From Clostridiales bacterium VE202-21 (GTDB lineage Bacteria > Bacillota > Clostridia > Lachnospirales > Lachnospiraceae), in assembly GCA_000509105.1 (NCBI GenBank), contig BAIF02000060.1, positions 59,920 to 123,919 of the forward strand: a stretch of 64,000 bases of DNA, read 5' to 3'. The notes beneath the pieces were generated by a model. It made no database searches. It was given only the letters and a program-made list of their open reading frames with translations, and had not been told where the DNA came from. The position numbers and the translations under genes were made by a program. The stretch's first letter is position 1, and each line of letters begins with the position of its first letter. Of this stretch, positions 26,187 to 33,977 are shown piece by piece.

Positions 26187-28676
26187 ATGGATTTTAAATA
26201 TTATATTGACCAAAAAAAGTTCAGGATAAAACCGGCAGAAAGATATATCCGTGTAAATGGATGGTGTTTTGAGAAAAATGGAGAGCCGTTTACCTATGAA
26301 TCCGTAGTGAATGGTAAAGTGGTTGAGAGCAGAATAAAAAAGATTGTACGACCTGATGTACAAAACAAGTTTGGCGGAAAGTATAGTCCGGCTGCGGATA
26401 CCGGGTTTCACATAAAGACTTATGTCGATTGTGGTGTTACTCCGGAAAGTTATCGTCTCTACATCCGCCGGGGCAGCTACAGAAAATGTATTGTTTCCAT
26501 GGACCGAAAAGAGATCATTGCTTTAAAGGATGAGAGTACGATTTCTTATAATATTGACTGGATACATGTTGAACCTCTGAAAATTATACTATCAGGATGG
26601 GCAGTATCTACATCAGGTACAGATAAGGTACATGTCAGTATAAGGGATGATATGGACAAGGCTCTAAAAGTAAAAATGCAGAGGACAAAGCGAAAAGATG
26701 TAGAGGATGCAGGGCTCATTGAGGCTCACAATGTGGAATGCGGATTTATAGTTGAATTTATATGCGATCCAGGAAAATGCTATACACTGGTTATAGAAGA
26801 CGGAGTGAAACGGAAAAAGATCCGGCTTGATCCGGTAAAACTTAAAAAGTACGAGAGAGCACAGCGCAGCAAGCAGTTTGCAGTACGGTTTGTAAAGGCA
26901 TTAAATAAAAAGAACATAGAAAAAGGGATGAAGTACCTTCGGAAAAATGGATTGTATGGATTGAAGGATCACATTTTGTCCTGTGTAAATGCACAGGGGA
27001 AACCATATCAACAGTGGTTTGAGGAAAACAAAGCTACAGAAGCAGATTTGAAGAAGCAGAGAGAGACCATATTTGCATGGCAGCCGAAGGTCAGTATTAT
27101 TGTTCCCACTTATAAAACTCCGGAGATCTTTTTGCGGGAGATGATTGATTCTGTCAGGAACCAGTCCTATCAGAACTGGGAGCTGTGTATTGCCGATGGA
27201 AGCGGTGGTGACGAAACCGTGGAAAGAATTCTTGAGGAGTATGCTGTCAAGGACAGCAGAATCAAATATTGTTTACTAAAAGAAAATCTTGGTATATCAG
27301 GAAATACAAATGCAGCGCTGGATCTAGTGAGCGGAGATTATGTGGGGCTGTTTGACCATGATGACGTTCTGACACCGGATGCCCTTTTTGAAGTAGCAAG
27401 TGCATTGCAGGAATACAGATACGATATACTCTATACAGATGAGGATAAGATGACAGGAGACGGTTCGGAGTACAATGATCCGAATTTTAAGCCGGATTTC
27501 AGCATGGACTTATTCCGTTCCCATAATTATATTACGCATTTCTTCGTTGTTAAGACAGAAATTATTAAAAAGATTGGTGGGTTCAGAAGTGAATTTGACG
27601 GATCTCAAGATTATGATTTGATGTTTAGATGCATTGAAGAGTCTGAGAAGATACGGCATATACCGAAAATATTATATCATTGGAGAATTCATATGAATTC
27701 TGTAGCCGGTGATCCTGCTAGCAAAATGTATGCATATGAAGCAGGAAAACATGCAATCGAAGAGCACTTAAAACGAGTTGGAATCGAAGCGTCTGTTGAG
27801 CACGTGGGACTGTGGGGAATGTACCATGTAAAATATGCAACTCCGGGAGATCCTAAAATATCTATTATTATACCAAATAAAGACCATATAGAGGACTTAG
27901 ACCTCTGTATTAAATCAATTCATAAACGGAGTATTTATAAAAATTACGAATTTATTATCATAGAAAACAACAGCAGCGAAAAGAAAACCTTTGAATATTA
28001 TAAATATCTGGAAGAGCAATACTCCAATGTTAAAGTAGTATACTGGAAAGAAGGATTTAATTATTCTGCTATCAATAATTTTGGCGTACAGTATGCTACC
28101 GGTGAATACCTGCTGTTTCTGAACAATGATACGGAGATGATAACAGAATCTGCGCTCTCAGAGATGCTTGGTATCTGCATGCGGAAGGATGTGGGAGCTG
28201 TAGGAGCGAAACTGCTGTATGCTGATGATACAGTACAGCATGCAGGGATAGTCATTGGTTTCGGAAATTATGCAGGACACGTACATGTAGGACTGAAGCG
28301 CGATGACTATGGGTATATGGTGAGGGCTCGGATAAACTGCAACTATAGTGCAGTAACAGCCGCGTGCCTGATGACAAAGAAAGCCCTTTTTGAGGAGGTA
28401 GGCGGCTTTGACGAACAATTTGCTGTTGCCTGCAATGATGTGGATCTCTGCCTGAAATTAAGAAAAGCAGATAAACTGATAGTTTATAATGCATTTTCAG
28501 AGTGGCATCACTATGAATCAAAATCAAGAGGCTACGAAGATACTCCAGAAAAGTTAAAACGCTTTGAGAGAGAAGTAGAAAAATTTCAGAAGAAATGGCC
28601 GGAGATACTGGAAAAGGGTGATCCGTTCTACAACCCTAATTTTGCAATTAACCAGGCGCCTTATACGTTGCCGTAA
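26187..28676 (+). CDS. Large bifunctional glycosyltransferase: two GT2 domains behind two beta modules
   Basis: An 829-residue protein. Residues 1-215 hold two similar modules of about 110 residues, each with a core (V/L)xGW(C/A) strand and a xxGFxxxx(Y/F) strand, probably beta-sandwich domains. GT2 domain 1 (about 295-535) has VSIIVPTYKT, IADGSGGDE, LFDHDD (DxD) and YTDEDK. GT2 domain 2 (about 555-810) has ISIIIPNKDH, IIENNSS, FLNNDTEM and FAVACNDVDLCLKL. The two enzymes probably add alternating sugars of the repeat. GAGAAGGATTGT precedes the ATG. This is the last gene of the exporter operon. Confidence 0.88.
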   Translation: MDFKYYIDQKKFRIKPAERYIRVNGWCFEKNGEPFTYESVVNGKVVESRIKKIVRPDVQNKFGGKYSPAADTGFHIKTYVDCGVTPESYRLYIRRGSYRKCIVSMDRKEIIALKDESTISYNIDWIHVEPLKIILSGWAVSTSGTDKVHVSIRDDMDKALKVKMQRTKRKDVEDAGLIEAHNVECGFIVEFICDPGKCYTLVIEDGVKRKKIRLDPVKLKKYERAQRSKQFAVRFVKALNKKNIEKGMKYLRKNGLYGLKDHILSCVNAQGKPYQQWFEENKATEADLKKQRETIFAWQPKVSIIVPTYKTPEIFLREMIDSVRNQSYQNWELCIADGSGGDETVERILEEYAVKDSRIKYCLLKENLGISGNTNAALDLVSGDYVGLFDHDDVLTPDALFEVASALQEYRYDILYTDEDKMTGDGSEYNDPNFKPDFSMDLFRSHNYITHFFVVKTEIIKKIGGFRSEFDGSQDYDLMFRCIEESEKIRHIPKILYHWRIHMNSVAGDPASKMYAYEAGKHAIEEHLKRVGIEASVEHVGLWGMYHVKYATPGDPKISIIIPNKDHIEDLDLCIKSIHKRSIYKNYEFIIIENNSSEKKTFEYYKYLEEQYSNVKVVYWKEGFNYSAINNFGVQYATGEYLLFLNNDTEMITESALSEMLGICMRKDVGAVGAKLLYADDTVQHAGIVIGFGNYAGHVHVGLKRDDYGYMVRARINCNYSAVTAACLMTKKALFEEVGGFDEQFAVACNDVDLCLKLRKADKLIVYNAFSEWHHYESKSRGYEDTPEKLKRFEREVEKFQKKWPEILEKGDPFYNPNFAINQAPYTLP

Positions 28677-28754
28677 GATGCAGAAAAAGTAAGAGTTCAG
28701 AGATGCCTGAACTGTTGAACCAGATGAGTTAGACACAATGAAGGGAGTTACATT

Positions 28755-30581
28755 ATGTGTGGAATAGTTGGATATGTAGGTGAAAAACAGGCAGCCCCCA
28801 TTTTGCTGGACGGTTTGTCAAAACTGGAATACCGCGGTTATGATTCCGCCGGCATTGCAGTATATGACGGACAAGAGATCGAGATGAAGAAATCCAAGGG
28901 CCGCCTTAAGGTACTGAATGAGCTGACCCATGACGGGGCGACCCTGCCGGGAACGGTCGGAATCGGGCATACGAGATGGGCGACCCACGGGGAACCGTCC
29001 GATGTCAATGCACACCCGCATTTCAATAAAGAAGAGAGTATCATCGTTGTACACAATGGAATTATAGAGAATTATCTGAAACTGAAAAACAAACTGGTCA
29101 ATAAAGGGTATGAATTTATATCGGATACGGATACGGAGGTGATCGCCCATCTGCTGGACTATTATTACCAGGGAAATCCGCTGCAGACGATCACGAAGAT
29201 TATGCACCGCATGGAGGGATCCTATGCGCTGGGAATTATGTTTAAAGACCATCCGGATGAGCTTTATGCGGTACGTAAGGACAGTCCGCTTATTGTCGGT
29301 AAATCCGAGGGAGGCTGCATTATAGCATCCGATGTGCCGGCAGTGCTGAGGTATACGCGGGACGTCTATTTTATAGAAAACGAAGAAATTGTCAGAATGA
29401 CTGCGGGAACTATGGAGTTTTTCAATGTGGATGAGGAACCGATTGAAAAGGAATCCACCCATATTGAATGGGACGTGGATGCCGCCGAAAAAGGCGGATA
29501 TGAGCACTTTATGCTGAAGGAGATGTATGAGCAGCCGAAAGCGATTACAGATACCTTTTCACCGCGCATCAAAGGCGGTGATATCGTGATCGAAGAGCTG
29601 AATATGACGGACGAGGAGATACAAAAGATCGACAAGATCATGATCGTGGCCTGCGGTTCCGCATACCACGCGGGGATGACCAGTAAATATGTATTCGAGG
29701 GAATGGCGAGGATTCCCGTGGAAGTGGACCTGGCCTCGGAGTACAGATACCGGGATCCCATCGTTGAGGAGGGGACCCTGGTTGTTATCATCAGCCAGTC
29801 GGGGGAGACAGCAGATTCACTGGCGGCCCTGAGGGAGTCTAAGGCAAGAGGGGCCAAGGTTCTAGGAATTGTAAATGTGGTGGGAAGTTCCATTGCCAGG
29901 GAGGCAGATAATGTCATGTATACCTGGGCAGGGCCGGAGATCGCGGTAGCTACCACCAAAGCATATTCCTGTCAGCTCATCGCTATGTATCTGCTGGCCA
30001 TGAAATTTGCAAAAGTACGGGGAAAAATAACCGATGCGGATCTAAAGACGTATATTGAGGACTTGAAACGGATTCCAGATCAGGTAGAACTGCTTCTGAA
30101 TAATAAAAACAGAATTCAGAAATTTGCCAATAGATATCTGGCGGCCAGAGATGTATTTTTTATCGGAAGGGGAATCGATTATTCGATTTCTATGGAAGGT
30201 TCCTTGAAATTGAAGGAAATTTCTTACATACACTCGGAAGCATATGCGGCAGGTGAACTGAAACACGGCACGATCTCCCTGATCGAAGAGGGAACACTTG
30301 TAGCCGCGGTTCTGACGCAGGAAAATTTGTATAAAAAGATGATCAGCAATATGGTAGAGGTCCGGACCCGGGGGGCGTTTGTTCTGGCTGTTACAAACGA
30401 GGGCAACGACGAGGTAGAGCGCGCAGCTGACTATGTAATCTATATACCGGAAACAAACCGTTATTTTACAAATTCGCTGGCTATCATCCCGCTTCAGCTG
30501 TTTGGATATTATATTTCTGTAGGCAGGGGCTGCGATGTGGATAAGCCGAGAAATCTCGCCAAATCGGTAACAGTTGAATAA
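28755..30581 (+). CDS. glmS: Glutamine-fructose-6-phosphate aminotransferase (isomerising)
   Basis: GlmS makes glucosamine-6-phosphate from fructose-6-phosphate and glutamine, the entry to UDP-GlcNAc and hence peptidoglycan. The 608-residue protein has the N-terminal Cys2 nucleophile (MCGIVGYVG), GHTRWATHG near residue 75, two SIS sugar-isomerase domains (VACGSAYHAG, ISQSGETADS) and the conserved C-terminal KPRNLAKSVTVE. AAGGGAGTT precedes the ATG. Only about 80 nt separate it from the previous gene, and I see no glmS ribozyme there, unlike in Bacillus. Confidence 0.97.
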   Translation: MCGIVGYVGEKQAAPILLDGLSKLEYRGYDSAGIAVYDGQEIEMKKSKGRLKVLNELTHDGATLPGTVGIGHTRWATHGEPSDVNAHPHFNKEESIIVVHNGIIENYLKLKNKLVNKGYEFISDTDTEVIAHLLDYYYQGNPLQTITKIMHRMEGSYALGIMFKDHPDELYAVRKDSPLIVGKSEGGCIIASDVPAVLRYTRDVYFIENEEIVRMTAGTMEFFNVDEEPIEKESTHIEWDVDAAEKGGYEHFMLKEMYEQPKAITDTFSPRIKGGDIVIEELNMTDEEIQKIDKIMIVACGSAYHAGMTSKYVFEGMARIPVEVDLASEYRYRDPIVEEGTLVVIISQSGETADSLAALRESKARGAKVLGIVNVVGSSIAREADNVMYTWAGPEIAVATTKAYSCQLIAMYLLAMKFAKVRGKITDADLKTYIEDLKRIPDQVELLLNNKNRIQKFANRYLAARDVFFIGRGIDYSISMEGSLKLKEISYIHSEAYAAGELKHGTISLIEEGTLVAAVLTQENLYKKMISNMVEVRTRGAFVLAVTNEGNDEVERAADYVIYIPETNRYFTNSLAIIPLQLFGYYISVGRGCDVDKPRNLAKSVTVE

Positions 30582-30682
30582 AATGACGGCTGTTTCAAAA
30601 TTTGTTAAATAAATAAACACAATTCCATCACAAAGAGCGGCTATTATATCAATATAAAATACAAGAGAAAGAAGGTATTTGT

Positions 30683-31987
30683 ATGGAAAATCAATATAAT
30701 TATTACAATCCCGAAGGACAGCAGGGGAATGCTCAGTATAATAGCCAGCCGGATCACGACAGTCACAGCAGAAAACCAAAAAAGAAAATGCCCAAGGCTG
30801 TCGTAGTAACCGGATGCGCTCTATTATTTGGAGTTGTTTCCAGCGCAACATTTTTAACATCTAATATTGTGGGCAGTAAGGTACTGGGGCTGAATGAGTC
30901 ATCTAATACAGCGGCGAAGAATACGGCTCCGGTTAATAGCAGCTCTCTTACCAAAACATCCAGTGTCATCACATCAGATGTATCCGGTGTTGTGGAAAGC
31001 GTTATGCCTTCCATTGTTTCAATCACCAATATGAGTGTCCAGCAGGTGCAGGATTTCTTCGGAGGCATATCCCAGCAGCAAAGCGAGAGCGCAGGGACGG
31101 GTATCATTATCTCCCAGAATGATTCGGAACTTTTGATTGTGACGAACAATCATGTGGTGGAAGGCAGCGAGACACTGACAGTTACGTTCGATGACGGCAC
31201 AAGCCTCGAGGCAGATATTAAAGGGACAGACCCGTCTCATGACCTGGCAGTTATTGCCGTGCCGTTGGATACGATTTCCAAAGATACAATGGATAAGATC
31301 GCAGTAGCTACCCTGGGAGATTCTACTCAGTTGAAAGTGGGGGAACCGGCCATTGCCATCGGAAACGCACTCGGATACGGCCAGTCTGTTACGACAGGTG
31401 TAATAAGCGCGACGGATCGTGAGAGTACGACTACAGACACTATGACAGGTGAAACAACAACCAGCGATGTCAGACTGATTCAGACAGATGCAGCGATCAA
31501 TCCAGGAAACAGCGGCGGCGCGCTTGTGAATGCAAACGGGGAGGTTATCGGAATTAACTCCTCCAAACTTGTAGGAAGCTCTGTCGAAGGTGTCGGCTAC
31601 GCAATTCCGATCAGCGATGTGTCAGATATTATTACGAATCTCATGAATCAGCAGACAAAATCCAAAGTTGCAGAAGCGGACAGAGGATATCTGGGAATCG
31701 AAGGTATTGATGTGACTTCTGAGAATGCGCAGAGATTTAATATGCCGCTTGGTGTTTATGTGACAGATGTTACCAGCGGAGGCGGAGCAAAAGCAGCTGG
31801 AATGACGAAGGGGGGAGTCATAACAGCATTGAATGGAACAACGATTGACAGCATGAATACACTGAAAGAACAGTTAAGATATTATGCAAAAGGTGACACT
31901 GTGACGCTGACGGTCCAGGTTCCAGGCAGTAACGGGGAATACACTGAAAATACCTATCAGGTAACATTAGGTGCAAAGGCGGAATAG
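30683..31987 (+). CDS. htrA: HtrA/DegP-like membrane-anchored serine protease with PDZ domain
   Basis: HtrA proteases degrade misfolded proteins at the cell surface under stress. The 434-residue protein has a hydrophilic N-terminus, one transmembrane helix (residues 37-55), a trypsin-like domain with His157 (NNHVVEG), Asp187 (HDLAVIAV) and Ser277 (NPGNSGGALVN), and one PDZ domain (about 335-430). AAGAAGG precedes the ATG. It is a single-gene unit ended by hairpins shared with the convergent cotJ operon. The promoter is not clear; an AT-rich 100 nt precedes it. Confidence 0.95.
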   Translation: MENQYNYYNPEGQQGNAQYNSQPDHDSHSRKPKKKMPKAVVVTGCALLFGVVSSATFLTSNIVGSKVLGLNESSNTAAKNTAPVNSSSLTKTSSVITSDVSGVVESVMPSIVSITNMSVQQVQDFFGGISQQQSESAGTGIIISQNDSELLIVTNNHVVEGSETLTVTFDDGTSLEADIKGTDPSHDLAVIAVPLDTISKDTMDKIAVATLGDSTQLKVGEPAIAIGNALGYGQSVTTGVISATDRESTTTDTMTGETTTSDVRLIQTDAAINPGNSGGALVNANGEVIGINSSKLVGSSVEGVGYAIPISDVSDIITNLMNQQTKSKVAEADRGYLGIEGIDVTSENAQRFNMPLGVYVTDVTSGGGAKAAGMTKGGVITALNGTTIDSMNTLKEQLRYYAKGDTVTLTVQVPGSNGEYTENTYQVTLGAKAE

Positions 31988-32010
31988 CCTTATAGGAAAT
32001 CAGATATATA

Positions 32011-32043
32011 CCTGCAGGACATCTTTCATGTATGTCCTGCAGG
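32011..32043 (+). terminator. Hairpin after htrA
   Basis: A perfect 12-bp stem CCTGCAGGACAT/ATGTCCTGCAGG with a 9-nt loop, starting 24 nt after the htrA stop. It lacks a T-run, so it probably works together with the stronger hairpin at 32081. Confidence 0.55.
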
Positions 32044-32080
32044 GACAGAAAGAACACACAGCGGCAGGTACCGCATAAAT

Positions 32081-32126
32081 AAAATACAGGACGCAGCCTT
32101 CATGGTAAGGCTGGGTCCTGTATTTT
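32081..32126. terminator. Bidirectional terminator between htrA and the cotJ operon
   Basis: AAAATACAGGAC-G-CAGCCTT pairs with AAGGCTG-G-GTCCTGTATTTT around a 6-nt loop. With As on the left and Ts on the right it can end both the plus-strand htrA and the minus-strand cotJ transcript. Confidence 0.85.
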
Positions 32127-32187
32127 AAATTTATGAGCCGTTCGTTTGAAGGGGTTATATCAACAGATAGAGCTTGCTGATGCAGCT

Positions 32188-32805
32188 TTATTTACAGCCG
32201 CAGTCCTGACGAATATCGAATTCAGGATTGATGGCATAGAAGTTTTTACTGTCCAGATTATCCTGAACGATGCGCAGGCTTTCACCGAACCTCTGATAAT
32301 GAACAATCTCACGTTCTCTCAGGAAACGTATAGGATCGCAGACTTCTGGGTCTTTCACCAGTCTCAGGATATTGTCATAAGTTGTTCTTGCTTTCTGTTC
32401 CGCAGCCATATCTTCATGGAGATCTGTGATCGGATCGCCTTTTGACTGGAACACGGTTGCCGTCCATGGCATCCCGCTCGCCGCTTGCGGCCAGAGCGCA
32501 AGGGTATGGTCTACATAATAGGTACCGAAGCCGGATTTCTCAATTTCTTCCGGTGTCAGGTTTCTGGTGAGTTGATGGACAATGGCACAGATCATCTCCA
32601 TATGAGCCAGTTCTTCCGTGCCGATATCTGTCAGAATACCAGTCACTTCTTTGTAAGGCATTGTGTATCTCTGTGAGAGATAACGCATAGAAGCAGCGAG
32701 CTCGCCGTCGGGTCCCCCAAATTGTGTGATAATGATCTGAGCAATTTTCGGGTTGGTCTGTGTAATTTTTACAGGATACTGCAGTCTTTTTTCATAACCC
32801 CACAT
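32188..32805 (-). CDS. cotJC: CotJC manganese-catalase-like spore coat protein
   Basis: CotJC is a spore coat protein with the ferritin-like fold of manganese catalases, which disproportionate hydrogen peroxide at a dinuclear Mn site. The 205-residue product shows candidate metal ligands in GPDGELAASMRY, IGTEELAHMEM and DMAAEQKARTTYDN, and it ends DCGCK. It is the third gene of cotJA-cotJB-cotJC with a 3-nt gap to cotJB. Expression is expected in the mother cell during sporulation. Confidence 0.94.
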   Translation of the reverse strand: MWGYEKRLQYPVKITQTNPKIAQIIITQFGGPDGELAASMRYLSQRYTMPYKEVTGILTDIGTEELAHMEMICAIVHQLTRNLTPEEIEKSGFGTYYVDHTLALWPQAASGMPWTATVFQSKGDPITDLHEDMAAEQKARTTYDNILRLVKDPEVCDPIRFLREREIVHYQRFGESLRIVQDNLDSKNFYAINPEFDIRQDCGCK

Positions 32806-32808
32806 ATA

Positions 32809-33078
32809 CTAACATCCTCCTTCCTGCCATGGCCATGGCTCATTGATCCAGTCCCACCTGTCAGCGCAGGAATAGATAGTAGTATCAATTGTAAGAGGAC
32901 CATAGTATGCGGCATATTCTTTCAGAGCCTCATTTCTCATACGGCTGTACTCGCGAAAGTAAGCGAGTGCATCTTCATCGCAGGGATGGGTATCCAGAAA
33001 AAGTTTCACGTCATCCACCGCGAAGCTGACCGCATTGATATGGTCAAGTAAATCTTTTCTGCATGGACGTTCACTCAT
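32809..33078 (-). CDS. cotJB: CotJB spore coat protein
   Basis: An 89-residue protein with the CotJB pattern LLDHINAVSFAVDDVKLFLDTHP and the C-terminal WDWINEPWPWQEGGC. CotJB is needed with CotJA and CotJC for a small part of the inner coat. It overlaps the end of cotJA by 4 nt (33075-33078), which implies translational coupling. Confidence 0.93.
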   Translation of the reverse strand: MSERPCRKDLLDHINAVSFAVDDVKLFLDTHPCDEDALAYFREYSRMRNEALKEYAAYYGPLTIDTTIYSCADRWDWINEPWPWQEGGC

Positions 33079-33581
33079 CGATTACACCCTCCTCTTCCAT
33101 GAAATGGTTTTGAGAGGTCTTCAAAAATTGTACCTCTCTGTAACCCTTTACAAGGTTCGTATAAATTCCGCCATTTCTGCCAGGGTACGTATGCCATAGC
33201 AATTGGGAAATCTTCCAATGCATCATAACGGCATCCACACGGCTGTGACGGACGGCGTTCCGGAGTGCGGCATTCACGCTGTTCTGGTTTGTGGTGTTCC
33301 GGAGTGCGGCAACCGCATTGTTCTGGGTTACGGGATTCTGGAGCTCGGCAACCGCATTGTTCCGGTTTTCGTGGTTCTGGAGTGCGGCAACCACATGGTT
33401 CCGGTTTGCGTGGCTCTGGAGCACGGCATCCACAAGGTTCTGTTGAGCCGCACTGGCGGCGGTCAGTTCTCGGCATGGGGGCAGGTGCAGGACGGCAGTT
33501 ATTATTACCGTTCGGCATGCTGCGGCAGTTATTATTGTTCATTTGTCTGCCGTAGCGCATATTGTTTTGACAATTCGCCAT
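33075..33581 (-). CDS. cotJA: CotJA spore coat protein with Cys-rich repeat extension
   Basis: The C-terminal about 55 residues (FPIAMAYVPWQKWRNLYEP, then FEDLSKPFHG) match CotJA, a coat protein that needs CotJC. Before it lie about 110 residues not in classical CotJA, which is under 100 residues in all: an Asn/Met/Cys-rich start and five 13-residue repeats, EPCGCRAPEPRKP and variants (residues 48-112). Cysteine pairs in these could crosslink the coat or bind metal. ATG 33581 is chosen over the one at 33605 because AAGGAGAT lies between them at the right spacing. First gene of the cotJ operon. Confidence 0.9.
   Translation of the reverse strand: MANCQNNMRYGRQMNNNNCRSMPNGNNNCRPAPAPMPRTDRRQCGSTEPCGCRAPEPRKPEPCGCRTPEPRKPEQCGCRAPESRNPEQCGCRTPEHHKPEQRECRTPERRPSQPCGCRYDALEDFPIAMAYVPWQKWRNLYEPCKGLQRGTIFEDLSKPFHGRGGCNR
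33246..33440 (-). repeat. Five tandem 39-bp repeats inside cotJA
   Basis: Each 39-bp unit encodes 13 residues of the form EPCGCR(A/T)PEPRKP. The first two are nearly identical at protein level and later ones drift, the last ending with EQRECRTPERRPS. In-frame tandem repeats like these change copy number easily. Confidence 0.85.
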
Positions 33582-33612
33582 TTGCGATATCTCCTTCCAT
33601 ATCATTTACAAT

Positions 33613-33623
33613 ATTATAGTATG
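33613..33623 (-). promoter_or_regulatory. Probable sporulation-sigma -10 element of the cotJ operon
   Basis: On the minus strand CATACTATAAT fits the -10 of mother-cell sigma factors (sigma-K CATAnnnTA; sigma-E CATAC-A/T-rich). AACC lies 15 nt upstream, as in sigma-K -35 elements. Transcription would begin a few nt before the AAGGAGAT site of cotJA. Confidence 0.5.
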
Positions 33624-33646
33624 GAAGAAAATTAAAAAGGTTCCAC

Positions 33647-33675
33647 TTTACAATTTGGCAAAAGTCTTATATAAT
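33647..33675 (+). promoter_or_regulatory. Promoter of tRNA-Pro
   Basis: TTTACA (33647-33652) and TATAAT (33670-33675) are 17 bp apart, with the tRNA beginning 13 nt later. It is back to back with the cotJ promoter. Confidence 0.75.
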
Positions 33676-33688
33676 ATAACAAGTGAGG

Positions 33689-33763
33689 CGGGGTGTGGCT
33701 CAGTTTGGTTAGAGCGCACGGCTGGGGGCCGTGAGGTCGCAGGTTCGAATCCTGTCACCCCGA
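33689..33763 (+). tRNA. tRNA-Pro (anticodon GGG)
   Basis: Cloverleaf: acceptor CGGGGTG with CACCCCG plus discriminator A, D arm GCTC...GAGC, anticodon arm CACGG-CTGGGGG-CCGTG with anticodon GGG, and T arm with TTCGAAT. CCA is not encoded. It reads CCC and CCU codons. It is flanked by its own promoter and terminator. Confidence 0.95.
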
Positions 33764-33770
33764 TCAGAGT

Positions 33771-33798
33771 AGCAGTGCATAAGAGCACTGCTTTTCTT
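33771..33798 (+). terminator. Terminator after tRNA-Pro
   Basis: AGCAGTGC-ATAAGA-GCACTGCT (33771-33792) followed by TTTCTT. Confidence 0.8.
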
Positions 33799-33871
33799 AT
33801 GTTAAACATGTTATTTGGAATTGATCATTTTTGGCGAAAAATCATGCCAATCTCCCATCTTTTAAAAAAAG

Positions 33872-33900
33872 TTGTTTTTATATGTAAAAAAAGCTATAAT
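33872..33900 (+). promoter_or_regulatory. Promoter of asnB
   Basis: TTGTTT (33872-33877) and a perfect TATAAT (33895-33900) are 17 bp apart. A small GTATC/GATAC hairpin lies in the 70-nt leader. No T-box is visible. Confidence 0.65.
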
Positions 33901-33977
33901 ATAGGACAAGTTATATAGTATAGTATCCTTTGATACGCGGTAGAACAGGAAGGCATAATAAAAGGAGATAAATTTTT

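Noticed and set aside
28677..28754. glmS ribozyme
   Set aside because: The gap before glmS is only about 80 nt and lacks the ribozyme core; a small AGTTCAG/CTGAACT hairpin is all that is present.
33203..33619. Long plus-strand open frames opposite cotJA
   Set aside because: They arise from the biased codons of the 39-bp repeats. The minus-strand frame has a good ribosome site, a CotJA domain and cotJB-cotJC downstream.
33779..33977. T-box riboswitch before asnB, suggested by the adjacent tRNA gene
   Set aside because: No T-box sequence or specifier stem can be seen, and the leader is too short.
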